Shown here: in pieces, positions 9,161-17,545 of the stretch
Layout: every line of letters starts with the position of its first letter
Position numbering within the stretch: position 1 is the stretch's first letter
Assembly (NCBI RefSeq): GCF_002797595.1
Contig: NZ_PGFE01000002.1
Location: forward strand, 62,001-126,000
Direction: 5' to 3'
DNA: 64,000 bases
Source of the DNA: Sediminihabitans luteus
Lineage (GTDB): Bacteria > Actinomycetota > Actinomycetes > Actinomycetales > Cellulomonadaceae
Program-made: the position numbers and the translations under genes
The notes under the pieces: model-generated
Database searches by the model: none
Told to the model about the DNA's origin: nothing
What the model saw: only the letters and a program-made list of their open reading frames with translations

Positions 9161-9290
9161 GACCAGATCCTGCCACTGTGCGGAGCGCAGGCCAAGAGAT
9201 GGTCGGTGAATCCTTGTGAAAATCCTTCCCGCGCGGCGCCCCGGGCGCCGGGCTCCCGCCCGATCACGAGGGATGCGCGGGTGCGGGCAT

Positions 9291-9325
9291 GAAAAAGCCC
9301 GCCGGGACGGATCCCGACGGGCTCG
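9291..9325 (-). terminator. Rho-independent terminator of rpmB
   Basis: On the minus strand a 12-nt stem (9312-9323 with 9296-9307, one mismatch, 4-nt loop) is followed by a run of five T. It lies just downstream of the rpmB stop. This is one of the few U-tracted terminators in the window. Confidence 0.8.
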
Positions 9326-9341
9326 TTCGCGAGCGGAAGGC

Positions 9342-9533
9342 TCACGCCTGACGCGTCACCTTGCCGGCCTTGAGGCACGAGGTGCACACGTTGACACGCT
9401 TCGGGGCGCCGGCAACCACCGCGCGCACGCGCTGGATGTTCGGGTTCCAGCGGCGCTTCGTGCGGATGTGCGAGTGCGAGATGCTGTGCCCGAAGCTCGG
9501 GCCCTTGCCGCAGACGTCGCAGTTGGCAGCCAC
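9342..9533 (-). CDS. rpmB: 50S ribosomal protein L28 (zinc-ribbon type)
   Basis: A 63-residue large-subunit protein with the standard KGPSFGHSISHSHIRTKRRW core. It keeps the zinc-binding pairs CDVC (residues 5-8) and CTSC near residue 52, so it is the C+ form; many actinobacteria also keep a Cys-free paralogue under Zur control, not seen here. The start is GTG with AGGAG 5 nt upstream. A TAGTCT box about 100 nt upstream (9635-9640) is the likely promoter. Confidence 0.97.
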   Translation of the reverse strand: MAANCDVCGKGPSFGHSISHSHIRTKRRWNPNIQRVRAVVAGAPKRVNVCTSCLKAGKVTRQA

Positions 9534-9634
9534 GGTTACTCCTGATCGTCAATGCACGTGTCGCAGCGCGAGCAGCGACGACGTTCGTCAAATGGTCTTG
9601 GGGGATCGCCCGGTACAGCCCAGGCAACCTGCAC

Positions 9635-9640
9635 AGACTA
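9635..9640 (-). promoter_or_regulatory. Candidate rpmB -10 box (TAGTCT)
   Basis: TAGTCT on the minus strand gives rpmB a leader of about 95 nt. Confidence 0.4.
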
Positions 9641-9733
9641 GCCGATGAAGGCACCTACGCTCAAGTCGCCTCGAACGTGCCGTGCATCGCACTAGGTTGG
9701 GCGGCACGAGAGGCCGACCGTGCGTACCCATCA

Positions 9734-9739
9734 TAGGGT
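9734..9739 (+). promoter_or_regulatory. Candidate -10 box of the DhaL-domain gene (TAGGGT)
   Basis: CATAGGGT lies about 50 nt before the ATG at 9790, giving a short leader with an AGGTGGGAG ribosome-binding site at 9775-9783. Confidence 0.4.
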
Positions 9740-9789
9740 GCGCGCGGGACGACGAGACGGGTGCGCGGGCGCGCAGGTGGGAGATGCGG

Positions 9790-11874
9790 ATGCAGCACCG
9801 GGGGAGCGACGCCGTGCGGTCCGACGCAGTACGGGCTGGAGGCGCGCGGACTGGAGGCGCGCAGGCCGGACGCGTGCATGCCGAACGTGCGGCGAGCGAT
9901 GGCCGGCCGAGCGATGGCCCGTCGAGCACGGACGGCGCCGGCTCGCTCGTGACGGGCTCGCAGGTGACGGGTTCTGTCGCGTCGGGCGCACTGGTAGCAA
10001 GCGCCGTCGTCACAAATGCCGTCGTCACTGCGTGGGCCGCGTGCGCCGTGCGTCGGCTGCGCGAGAGCCGACCGGCGCTCGACGCCCTCAACGTGTTCCC
10101 CGTCGCCGACGCGGACACCGGCACGAACCTCTGGCGGACGTTCGTGCAGGGCCAGGAGGCGCTGAGCCTTGCAGCCGGCGCCGCTCGAGCGCGCTCGGGC
10201 ACGGGGCCCGCCGAGCCGTTCGACGCCGACGCGTCCGCGCAGGTCCTCCTCGCGCGGCTCGCCCACGGCGCGCTGCTCGGCGCGCGCGGCAACTCCGGCC
10301 TGATCCTCGCGGCGTGGCTCCAAGGCCTGAGCACGGCGCCCGAGGGACCGATCACCGGTACGGTCCTCGCCCGGATGCTGCGCGCGGCGGCGACGTCCGC
10401 GCGGACCGCCGTCGGCACCCCGGCACCGGGCACGATCCTCACCGCCGCCGACGCGGCGGCCGACGCGGCGGCAGATGTGGTCGCCGCTGGTGTGGTCGAC
10501 GGGGGTGCGGCCGACGCCGCGGCAGATGTGGTCGACGCAGATGCGGTCGACGCCAACCTGGCCGACGTCGTCCTCGCGGCGGCGAGCGGCGCACGCGACG
10601 CGGCGACGCGCAGCACGCAGGAGCTCGAGGTCCTGCGCGCCGCGGGTGTGCGGGACGCGGGTGCGCTCGGGCTCGCGGTCGTGCTAGACGCGCTGCACGA
10701 GACCGTCGCGCCGGACACCGCCCGCCGCACCCCGACCGACGCCCCGACCGACGCCCTGAACGACACCCCGACCGACGCCCTGAACGACCCTCTGGCCGGC
10801 CACCCGACCGACCCTCTGGCCGGCCACCCGACCCACACCCCGACCCACACCTCGACGGGCAGCGTGACGGGCGTCCCGACCGACGTGTCGGTGGTGGCCG
10901 AGACCATGGGCGGCGGACACCTCCTGGGTGGTCACAGCGGTGGGGACGACAGCGGTACCCGTGAGGACGACGTCGCCTCGCGGGCCGGCTCCGCCCGGGA
11001 GGACGCCGCGCACCACGGTGGTGCCGGAGGAGGGATCGAGGTCATGTTCGTCGTCGAGGCGCGGCCCGGGACCCGGGGCGCGGGAGACCCCCTGCGTGAG
11101 GGGCTCGCAGCCGTGGGCGACTCCGTGGGGGTCACGCGCGGGGACGGTCTGTGGCAGGCGCACGTGCACACCGACGACGTCGCGGGTGCGGTCGCCGTCG
11201 CGCGGGACGTCGCGGAGCTCGTGCGGGGTGAGGTGCGCCAGTGCTGCGTGCGCGCCGTGCACGCCGACGTCCCGACGGGCGGCGCCGGGCTGGTCGTGGT
11301 GGTCGACTCCGCGGGGTTGGCCGACGTGCTTGCTCGCGCGGGCGCGGTGGTGCTGCTCTCCACGGGCCCGACACCGGGCGACATGAGTCGTGCGGTGGTC
11401 GACGCGGGGACCGAGCGCGTGAGCGTCGTCGTCGGCCCGGTCGCGGTCGGCTCGGTCGCGATCGGTCAGGTCGAGGCCGCGCCGATCGCCGTGGCGCTGG
11501 CCGACGTCGCCGCGTCGACGGGCCTCGGCGTCGACCTCGTCGCCGCGCAGTCGCAGGTCCAGGCCCTGGTCGCCACCGCGGCGTGGGCCGTCGACGGCTG
11601 CGACGCCGCGGCCCTCGCCGCCGTCGTGGCGGGCGTCCGCGTCGTGACCTGGGACGCGGCCGAGCACGGCACCGTGCTGCCCGCCGAGGTCGTGACCGTC
11701 GTCCGCGGGGCAGAGGTCGTGACGGTGCTCCACGGCGCGGCCGTGCCCTCGCCCGTGCTCGCGGCGCTCGCGGACGCCGTCCGGCACACGGGCGGCGAGC
11801 TCGTGGCCGTCCCGACCGGGGAACCTGACGCGCGCCTCGAGCTCGGCGCCGAGACGACCGGGCACGCCGCATGA
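9790..11874 (+). CDS. DhaL/FakA-like kinase-domain protein with repeat insertions
   Basis: A 694-residue protein combining a DhaL (DAK2) nucleotide-binding domain and a C-terminal DegV/EDD-like domain, the layout of fatty-acid kinase subunit FakA (YloV). The DhaL part shows NVFPVADADTGTNL and HGALLGARGNSGLILAAWLQGLS. Between the DhaL core and the C-terminal part lies a low-complexity insert of 8-residue repeats (TPTDALND, PLAGHPTD) encoded by 24-bp repeats at 10730-10855. The N-terminus is also repetitive. An internal Ala/Asp stretch (10460-10560) is compositionally odd. The ATG at 9790 has AGGTGGGAG at ideal spacing; ATG 9784 is the alternative. The stop overlaps the recG start (ATGA), a coupling common in actinobacteria. 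Confidence 0.8.
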   Translation: MQHRGSDAVRSDAVRAGGARTGGAQAGRVHAERAASDGRPSDGPSSTDGAGSLVTGSQVTGSVASGALVASAVVTNAVVTAWAACAVRRLRESRPALDALNVFPVADADTGTNLWRTFVQGQEALSLAAGAARARSGTGPAEPFDADASAQVLLARLAHGALLGARGNSGLILAAWLQGLSTAPEGPITGTVLARMLRAAATSARTAVGTPAPGTILTAADAAADAAADVVAAGVVDGGAADAAADVVDADAVDANLADVVLAAASGARDAATRSTQELEVLRAAGVRDAGALGLAVVLDALHETVAPDTARRTPTDAPTDALNDTPTDALNDPLAGHPTDPLAGHPTHTPTHTSTGSVTGVPTDVSVVAETMGGGHLLGGHSGGDDSGTREDDVASRAGSAREDAAHHGGAGGGIEVMFVVEARPGTRGAGDPLREGLAAVGDSVGVTRGDGLWQAHVHTDDVAGAVAVARDVAELVRGEVRQCCVRAVHADVPTGGAGLVVVVDSAGLADVLARAGAVVLLSTGPTPGDMSRAVVDAGTERVSVVVGPVAVGSVAIGQVEAAPIAVALADVAASTGLGVDLVAAQSQVQALVATAAWAVDGCDAAALAAVVAGVRVVTWDAAEHGTVLPAEVVTVVRGAEVVTVLHGAAVPSPVLAALADAVRHTGGELVAVPTGEPDARLELGAETTGHAA
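10730..10855 (+). repeat. 24-bp tandem repeats inside the DhaL-domain gene
   Basis: Two in-frame 24-bp repeat families follow one another and encode (TPTDALND)n and (PLAGHPTD)n. One copy of the second starts at 10786 and the next at 10810. The period is a multiple of three, so copy number can change without a frameshift. Confidence 0.85.
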
Positions 11875-14117
11875 GCACCGACCGCCTGCGGGAGCCGCTG
11901 ACCCAGGTGCTCGGCGCGCGCTCCGCCGCGCCGCTCGCCGCGATGGGCCTCGAGACGGTCGGGGCGCTCGTGGGCCACTACCCGCGCCGCTACGGCGACC
12001 CCGGCACGGTCAGCGACCTCGCCCGTCTCGCGCTCGGCGAGCACGTGACCGTCGTCGCGCGCGTCGCGCGTGCGACGGTGCGGCAGATGCGCTCGCGCGG
12101 GGGAGCAATGCTCCAGGCCGTCGTGACCGACGGTCGCCACGACCTCTCCCTGACGTTCTTCGCCAAGCGTGCCGGCGTGCTGCGCCACCACGAGGACCGT
12201 CTGCGGCCCGGGCGCATGGGTCTGTTCACCGGTGTCGTGGGTGCGTACCGGGGCGAGCGGCAGCTCACCCACCCGGACTACCTGATCGTGGGCGTCGACG
12301 CGGACGACGAGGAGTCGGCTCTCGTCGAGGCGAGCCGGCCCATCCCGATCTACCCCGCGTCGGCCAAGGCACCGAGCTGGCGCATCCAGCGGGCCGTGCG
12401 CACGGTGCTCGACCCGCTGACCGAGGACGACGTGCCCGACCCGCTGCCGCCGGGCGTCTCGGCCCAGCGCGGCTACGGCACGCGGCTCGCGGCGCTGCGC
12501 GACGTCCACGAGCCGTACGACGAGGCCCAGTGGCGGCGCGGACGCGAACGCCTGCGGTTTGAGGAGGCGTTCGTGCTCCAGGCGGCGCTCGCGCAGCGCC
12601 GGGCCCGCGCGGCGGCCCAGGAGGCCACCGCACGTCCGCGCCCCGCCGCCGGGGTGCCGAGCGTGCTCGCGGACTTCGACGCCGCGCTGCCGTTCACCCT
12701 GACCCGCGGCCAGCAGTACGTGGGCGACGAGATCGCGACCGAGCTCGCCCGTGCGCGGCCCATGCAGCGGCTGCTGCAGGGCGAGGTCGGCTCGGGCAAG
12801 ACCGTCGTCGCGCTGCGCGCGATGCTCCAGGTCGTCGACGCGGGCGGGCAGGCCGCGCTCCTCGCACCGACCGAGGTGCTCGCCGCGCAGCACGCGCGGT
12901 CGCTCGAGGACATGCTCGGACCGCTCGCGCACGCCGGTCGGCTCGGCGGCGCCGAGCACGGCACCCGGGTCACGCTCCTGACCGGGTCACTCGGCGCGGC
13001 GGCGCGCAAGCAGGCGCTGCTCGACGCCGCGAGCGGCACCGCGGGCATCGTCGTGGGCACGCACGCGCTCCTGGGCGAGCACGTCCAGTTCGCCGACCTC
13101 GGCCTCGTCGTCGTCGACGAGCAGCACCGGTTCGGCGTCGAGCAGCGCGACGCCCTGCGCGCCAAGGCCCGCACGACACCGCACCTGCTCGTCATGACCG
13201 CGACGCCCATCCCGCGCACGGTCGCGATGACCGTGTTCGGCGACCTCGAGACCTCGGTGCTCAGCGAGGTCCCCGCAGGACGCTCTCCTGTGACGACCGT
13301 CGTCGTGCCCGCGGGCAACGAGCAGTGGAACGCCCGCATCTGGGCGCGCGTGCGCGAGGAGGTCGACGCCGGTCACCGGGCCTACGTCGTCTGCCCCCGC
13401 ATCCACCCCGACGAGCCCGCGGCGCGAGGGGCCGACCCCGACGCGTACGACCTGCCCGACCTGCTCGACACCCTCGAGCCCGACGGCGCGGGCGAGCGCG
13501 AGCCCCTGCGCGCGGTGCTCGAGACCGCCGAGCAGGTCCGGGCCCAGCCGGCGCTCGCGGGCATCGAGGTCGGCGTGCTGCACGGCCAGATGCCGCCCGC
13601 GGAGAAGGACGCCGCGATGGCGGCGTTCGCGGACGGCCGCGCGCCCGTGCTCGTCGCGACGACCGTCGTCGAGGTCGGCGTGAACGTCCCGGAGGCGACC
13701 GTCATGGTCGTGTTCGACTCCGACCGCTTCGGCCTGTCCCAGCTGCACCAGCTGCGCGGTCGCGTGGGCCGCGGCACCGCCCCGGGGTTGTGCCTGCTCG
13801 TGTCGACGGCCGAGCCGGGCACGCCGGCTGCCGCGCGCGTGGAGACCATGGCCGAGACGACCGACGGGTTCCGGCTCGCGCAGGTCGACCTCGAGCTGCG
13901 CAGCGAGGGCGACGTGCTCGGCGCGTCGCAGTCGGGCCGGTCGAGCTCGCTGCGGCTGCTGCGGGTCGTCAAGGACGCCGACGTGATCGCCGAGGCGCGC
14001 GAGGCCGCGGCCCCGGTCGTCGCGGCGGACCCGGACCTGCGGGGCAGCCCCGTGCTGGCCGCGGCGATCGCGGAGCGCCTGGACCCCGAGCGCGAGGAGT
14101 TCCTCGACCGCACGTGA
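11871..14117 (+). CDS. recG: ATP-dependent DNA helicase RecG
   Basis: Branch-migrating helicase that remodels stalled forks and Holliday junctions. The 748 residues have an N-terminal wedge/OB region, Walker A GEVGSGKT at 304-311, the DEQH box at 416-419, motif III LLVMTATPIPRT just after, and the C-terminal QLHQLRGRVGRG motif. The N-terminal wedge appears somewhat divergent from E. coli, as in other actinobacteria. It is translationally coupled to the DhaL-domain gene upstream and followed by rsmD after 47 nt, which has its own -10 box. Confidence 0.96.
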   Translation: MSTDRLREPLTQVLGARSAAPLAAMGLETVGALVGHYPRRYGDPGTVSDLARLALGEHVTVVARVARATVRQMRSRGGAMLQAVVTDGRHDLSLTFFAKRAGVLRHHEDRLRPGRMGLFTGVVGAYRGERQLTHPDYLIVGVDADDEESALVEASRPIPIYPASAKAPSWRIQRAVRTVLDPLTEDDVPDPLPPGVSAQRGYGTRLAALRDVHEPYDEAQWRRGRERLRFEEAFVLQAALAQRRARAAAQEATARPRPAAGVPSVLADFDAALPFTLTRGQQYVGDEIATELARARPMQRLLQGEVGSGKTVVALRAMLQVVDAGGQAALLAPTEVLAAQHARSLEDMLGPLAHAGRLGGAEHGTRVTLLTGSLGAAARKQALLDAASGTAGIVVGTHALLGEHVQFADLGLVVVDEQHRFGVEQRDALRAKARTTPHLLVMTATPIPRTVAMTVFGDLETSVLSEVPAGRSPVTTVVVPAGNEQWNARIWARVREEVDAGHRAYVVCPRIHPDEPAARGADPDAYDLPDLLDTLEPDGAGEREPLRAVLETAEQVRAQPALAGIEVGVLHGQMPPAEKDAAMAAFADGRAPVLVATTVVEVGVNVPEATVMVVFDSDRFGLSQLHQLRGRVGRGTAPGLCLLVSTAEPGTPAAARVETMAETTDGFRLAQVDLELRSEGDVLGASQSGRSSSLRLLRVVKDADVIAEAREAAAPVVAADPDLRGSPVLAAAIAERLDPEREEFLDRT

Positions 14118-14152
14118 GGCGTCGGCGGTCCGGGTCGCCCTGCCGTGCTCGA

Positions 14153-14158
14153 TAGGCT
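14153..14158 (+). promoter_or_regulatory. Leaderless -10 box of rsmD (TAGGCT)
   Basis: TAGGCT ends 6 nt before the rsmD ATG and no Shine-Dalgarno sequence is present. Confidence 0.5.
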
Positions 14159-14164
14159 CGTCCC

Positions 14165-14791
14165 ATGACGCGCATCGTGGGTGGGGAGTTCGGCGGCCGC
14201 ACGCTCCAGGTGCCGCCGCGCGGCACACGACCGACGAGCGACCGGGTGCGCGAGGCGGTCTTCTCGCGCCTCGAGCACCACGGGGTGCTGCGCGGCGCGC
14301 GCGTGCTCGACCTCTACTCGGGCTCGGGCGCGCTGGGGCTCGAGGCCGTGAGCCGCGGCGCCTCGCACGCGACGCTCGTCGACGCGGCGCGCTCGGCGGT
14401 CGAGATGGGGCGCCGCAACGCCCGGTCGCTCGGCGCCCACGGGGTCGCGGTGGTGCACGACAAGGCCGAGCGGTTCGTCGCCTCGCCCCCGGTGCAGCCG
14501 TGGGGCCTGGTGTTCCTCGACCCGCCCTACGACGTGCGCGACACGACCGTCGACGCGCTCCTGGGGCAGCTCGCGAGCACGCGGGCCGTGACCTCGGACA
14601 CGCTCGTCGTGGTCGAGCGGGCGCGCCGCAGCCCTGCGCCCGCGTGGCCCGAGGGCTGGGAGCCCGACACGTCCAAGGTCTACGGCGAGACCACGGTGCA
14701 CTACGCGTTCGCCGGCCCCGCGTCGTCCGACGAGAGGTCGGACGTCGACGGCGAGGCCGACGGGTCGGACGCCGCCGGTGTACTAGCGTGA
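14165..14791 (+). CDS. rsmD: 16S rRNA (guanine(966)-N2)-methyltransferase RsmD
   Basis: Class I SAM-dependent methyltransferase acting on the 30S head. The 208 residues show IVGGEFGGRTLQVP at the N-terminus, RPTSDRVREAVFSRL, the SAM-binding LDLYSGSGALGLEAVSRGA (about residues 48-66) and the catalytic FLDPPYD near residue 119, all diagnostic. The last ~25 residues are an Asp/Ser-rich extension. coaD starts 4 nt after the stop, although a separate -10 box lies within the 3' end of rsmD. Confidence 0.95.
   Translation: MTRIVGGEFGGRTLQVPPRGTRPTSDRVREAVFSRLEHHGVLRGARVLDLYSGSGALGLEAVSRGASHATLVDAARSAVEMGRRNARSLGAHGVAVVHDKAERFVASPPVQPWGLVFLDPPYDVRDTTVDALLGQLASTRAVTSDTLVVVERARRSPAPAWPEGWEPDTSKVYGETTVHYAFAGPASSDERSDVDGEADGSDAAGVLA
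14784..14789 (+). promoter_or_regulatory. Candidate leaderless -10 box of coaD (TAGCGT)
   Basis: TAGCGT overlaps the rsmD stop and ends 6 nt before the coaD GTG. Confidence 0.4.
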
Positions 14792-14795
14792 CGGC

Positions 14796-15308
14796 GTGAC
14801 CACCGCAGTCTGCCCCGGATCGTTCGACCCGTTCACGCTCGGCCACCTCGACGTGGTGCGCCGCGCCCGCGCGATCGCGGACGACGTCGTGGTCGCGGTA
14901 GGCACGAACGCCGGGAAGTCCGCGCTGCTGACGCCCGAGCAGCGGGTCGCGCTCGTGCGCGGCGCGCTCGACGACGCCGGGCTCGAGGACGTGCGCGTGG
15001 TCGCGTTCCCCGGCCTCCTGGTCGACCTGTGCCGCGAGCTCGGCGCGACGCTCGTGGTCAAGGGGCTGCGGGGCGGCGGCGACCTCGACGCGGAGCTGCC
15101 GATGGCCCTCATGAACCGCCACCTCGGGGGTGTCGAGACGGTCTTCGTCGCGGCGGACCCGGCCCTCGGCCACGTCGCGTCGTCGCTCGTCAAGGACGTC
15201 GCGCGGTACGGGGGAGCGATCGACGACATGGTGCCGCCCGGGGTCGGCGACGCGGTGCGTGCCGCGCTCGCCCCGACGGCGGACGAGAACGGGAAGGACG
15301 CACGATGA
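14796..15308 (+). CDS. coaD: Phosphopantetheine adenylyltransferase CoaD
   Basis: Adds AMP to 4'-phosphopantetheine to give dephospho-CoA, the penultimate CoA step. The 170-residue nucleotidyltransferase has GSFDPFTLGHLDVVRRA, with TLGH as the (T/H)xGH motif, then VVKGLRGGGDLDAELPMALMN and the SSLVKDVARYGG motif, in the correct order. The rsmD-coaD order is conserved in many bacteria. The stop overlaps the next start as ATGA. Confidence 0.96.
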   Translation: MTTAVCPGSFDPFTLGHLDVVRRARAIADDVVVAVGTNAGKSALLTPEQRVALVRGALDDAGLEDVRVVAFPGLLVDLCRELGATLVVKGLRGGGDLDAELPMALMNRHLGGVETVFVAADPALGHVASSLVKDVARYGGAIDDMVPPGVGDAVRAALAPTADENGKDAR

Positions 15309-15844
15309 CCGAGCAGCCAGCAGGCGAGCACGTGGCCCCGCAGATCCAGGCCGTGGTCGACGACCTCGTGCGCCTCGTCGAGACCGCGCGCACGATGCCG
15401 ATGTCGGCGTCGGTGCTCGTGCACCGCGGCGAGGCGATGACGCTGCTCGACGAGCTGCGCGACGCGCTGCCCGAGCAGCTCGCGCAGGCCGACGAGGCGC
15501 TCGCCGAGGCCGAGTCGGTGCTCGCCGACGCGCGTCGCTCGGCCGAGGAGATCCTCACGACGGCCCGCGCCCGGGCGATCGAGCTCGTGCAGTCCGAGCA
15601 GGTCGTCGCGCAGGCGCAGGCCCGGGCGCGGGAGATCGTCGCGCAGGCCGAGCGCACCGCGGGCGCGCTGCGCGCCGACGCGGACGACTACTGCGACGGT
15701 CGGCTCGCCGACCTCGAGGTCGACCTCGGCAAGGCGCTCGTGCAGGTCCAGGCAGGGCGTGCCAAGCTCGCGGACCGGCTCGCCGGGCGTTCGGGCGACC
15801 GGTCCGGGGACGGCTCGCCCGGCGGGACGTCCGGCCACGTGTGA
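15305..15844 (+). CDS. SepIVA-like DivIVA-family septation protein
   Basis: A 179-residue acidic, mostly alpha-helical coiled-coil protein with no transmembrane segment. Its N-terminal block (VDDLVRLVETARTMPMSASVLVHRGEAMTLLDELRDALP) matches the pattern of mycobacterial SepIVA (Rv2927c), and the helix rich in ARxxAEEI repeats and the DDYCDGRLADLE segment follow in the same order. In Mycobacterium the gene also lies next to DUF177, rnc and mutM, as here. SepIVA is needed for septation and envelope regulation. This homologue is shorter than the ~245-residue mycobacterial protein, apparently through a shorter coiled coil. It is coupled to coaD (ATGA). Confidence 0.78.
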   Translation: MTEQPAGEHVAPQIQAVVDDLVRLVETARTMPMSASVLVHRGEAMTLLDELRDALPEQLAQADEALAEAESVLADARRSAEEILTTARARAIELVQSEQVVAQAQARAREIVAQAERTAGALRADADDYCDGRLADLEVDLGKALVQVQAGRAKLADRLAGRSGDRSGDGSPGGTSGHV

Positions 15845-15987
15845 CCGTTCTCTCGTTCGTCCGCGCCGTCACGATGGCGTAGGATTGACCGTTGGTCCTG
15901 CTCTCGGTCCACCGTGCTCTCCCTCCGGGCGAGCCCGGGCCGTCGGCGTCGGACTCCCAACCCACCTCTCACGCTTGGACTTTCGCC

Positions 15988-16575
15988 GTGGAGCGCCACC
16001 AGACCCTCGACCCCCGGTCGCCACTCGTGCTGGACACGCACGAGCTCGGTCGACGCCCGGGATCGATGCGTGCTGTCCAGCGCACCGTGGCGGCGCCGGC
16101 CGACCTCGGGACCGCCGTCATCGGCATCCCCGAAGGCTCGGACGTCGACCTGGACCTGCGCCTCGAGGCCGTCATGGAGGGTGTCCTGGTCTCCGGGACG
16201 GCCTCGGCGAAGGCCGTGGGCGAGTGCGTGCGGTGCCTGGACGCCGTGGAGGTCGACCTCGAGGTCGAGCTCCAGGAGATGTTCGTCTACGACGAGCGGG
16301 CGAACGCGGCCGAGGAGTCGGGGGACGAGGACGAGGACCTCTACGAGCTGGAAGGTGATCTCGCCGACCTGGAGCCCGCGCTTCGGGATGTCGTGGTCGG
16401 TGGACTACCATTCCAACCGTTGTGCACGCCGGACTGCCCCGGTCTGTGCTCCGAGTGCGGAGCGCGGCTGGCGGACGACCCGGAGCACTCGCACGACCTG
16501 GTCGACCCCCGGTGGTCGACACTTCAGAGCATGTTCGAACCGTCGAACGTGTCCGACGAGACGAAAGAGAGCTAG
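15988..16575 (+). CDS. DUF177 (YceD) family protein
   Basis: A 195-residue member of the YceD family, widely encoded before rpmF and linked to large ribosomal subunit or 23S rRNA metabolism. It shows SPLVLDTHELGRRPGSMRAVQRTV at the N-terminus, GECVRCLD, an acidic middle, and the C-terminal CTPDCPGLCSECG zinc-type cluster. The GTG at 15988 gives the usual family N-terminus. A TTG at 15892, 6 nt after a TAGGAT box (15880-15885), is an alternative that would add 32 residues. The TAGGAT box probably drives the DUF177-rpmF-rnc-mutM unit. Confidence 0.88.
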   Translation: MERHQTLDPRSPLVLDTHELGRRPGSMRAVQRTVAAPADLGTAVIGIPEGSDVDLDLRLEAVMEGVLVSGTASAKAVGECVRCLDAVEVDLEVELQEMFVYDERANAAEESGDEDEDLYELEGDLADLEPALRDVVVGGLPFQPLCTPDCPGLCSECGARLADDPEHSHDLVDPRWSTLQSMFEPSNVSDETKES

Positions 16576-16577
16576 CC

Positions 16578-16772
16578 GTGGCTGTTCCGAAGCGCAAGAT
16601 GTCGCGCAGCAACACCCGTGCGCGTCGTTCGCAGTGGAAGACGTCCGCCGCGACCCTCGCTACGTGCCCCCAGTGCAAGGGCAACAAGCTGTCGCACGCT
16701 GCGTGCCCCACGTGCGGCACCTACAAGGGTCGCCAGTACGCCGAGGCGCTGCGCGCCGAGCACGCGGGCTGA
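16578..16772 (+). CDS. rpmF: 50S ribosomal protein L32 (zinc-ribbon type)
   Basis: A 64-residue ribosomal protein with the invariant AVPKRKMSRSNTRARRSQWK start and two CxxC pairs (CPQC, CPTC) forming a zinc ribbon. GTG start, 2 nt after the DUF177 stop, with GAGAG upstream. The DUF177-rpmF pairing is one of the most conserved in bacteria. Confidence 0.97.
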   Translation: MAVPKRKMSRSNTRARRSQWKTSAATLATCPQCKGNKLSHAACPTCGTYKGRQYAEALRAEHAG

Positions 16773-16777
16773 GTCCC

Positions 16778-17542
16778 GTGACGCCGGCTGCGACCGGTCT
16801 TCTCGAGAAGCTCGGGGTCCCTCTGGACCCCGAGCTTCTCGTGCTCGCGCTCACGCACCGGTCGTTCGCGCACGAGGCCGGCGGGATCCCCACGAACGAG
16901 CGGCTCGAGTTCCTGGGTGACACCGTGCTCGGGCTCGTCGTGACCGAGGAGCTCTACCGCCGCCACCCCGACAACTCCGAGGGCGACCTCGCGCGCATGC
17001 GCTCGGCGACCGTCTCGCAGCGGTCGCTCGCCGCGGTCGCGCGCGAGCTCGACCTGGGCAGCTTCGTGCTGCTCGGCAAGGGCGAGCGGCGCACCGCGGG
17101 CTATGACAAGGACTCGATCCTGTCCGACACGGTCGAGGCGCTGCTCGGTGCGGTCTACCTGAGCCACGGGCTCGAGGTCGCGCGCGCGCTCGTGCTGCGC
17201 CTGGTCGCCTCGACGCTCGACACCGCGGCCGACCTCGGCGCAGGCCTCGACTGGAAGACGTCGCTCCAGGAGGCGTCGTCGGCGCACGGGCTCGGCGCCC
17301 CGAGCTACGAGATCGACGCCGAGGGCCCGGACCACCAGCGCCGCTTCACGGCGCGCATCCTGCTCGACGGCACCGTCTACGGCACCGGCACGGGCACGGC
17401 CAAGAAGCACGCCGAGCAGGCCGCCGCCGCGCAGGCCTACGCCGTGCTCGCCAAGCGCCCGTTGCCCGTGCGACCCAGCGACGGGTCGGCCGCGGACGAC
17501 GGGACGGCGGGCACAGCGCCGTCCGACGCCTCGGGCGCCTGA
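16778..17542 (+). CDS. rnc: Ribonuclease III
   Basis: Double-strand-specific endoribonuclease for rRNA and mRNA processing. The 254 residues have the signature NERLEFLGDTVLGLVV (about residues 39-54), with catalytic acidic residues there and in DTVEALLGAVYLSHG, followed by a C-terminal double-stranded RNA-binding domain (DWKTSLQEASSAHGLGAPSY ... AKKHAEQAAAAQAYAVL). A disordered tail of about 30 residues follows. The GTG start lies 5 nt after rpmF. mutM follows after 3 nt, so this is one operon. Confidence 0.96.
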   Translation: MTPAATGLLEKLGVPLDPELLVLALTHRSFAHEAGGIPTNERLEFLGDTVLGLVVTEELYRRHPDNSEGDLARMRSATVSQRSLAAVARELDLGSFVLLGKGERRTAGYDKDSILSDTVEALLGAVYLSHGLEVARALVLRLVASTLDTAADLGAGLDWKTSLQEASSAHGLGAPSYEIDAEGPDHQRRFTARILLDGTVYGTGTGTAKKHAEQAAAAQAYAVLAKRPLPVRPSDGSAADDGTAGTAPSDASGA

Positions 17543-17545
17543 GGG

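Noticed and set aside
10455-10870. CRISPR-like or minisatellite array
   Set aside because: The repeats are coding, contiguous and lack spacers, so they are protein repeats.
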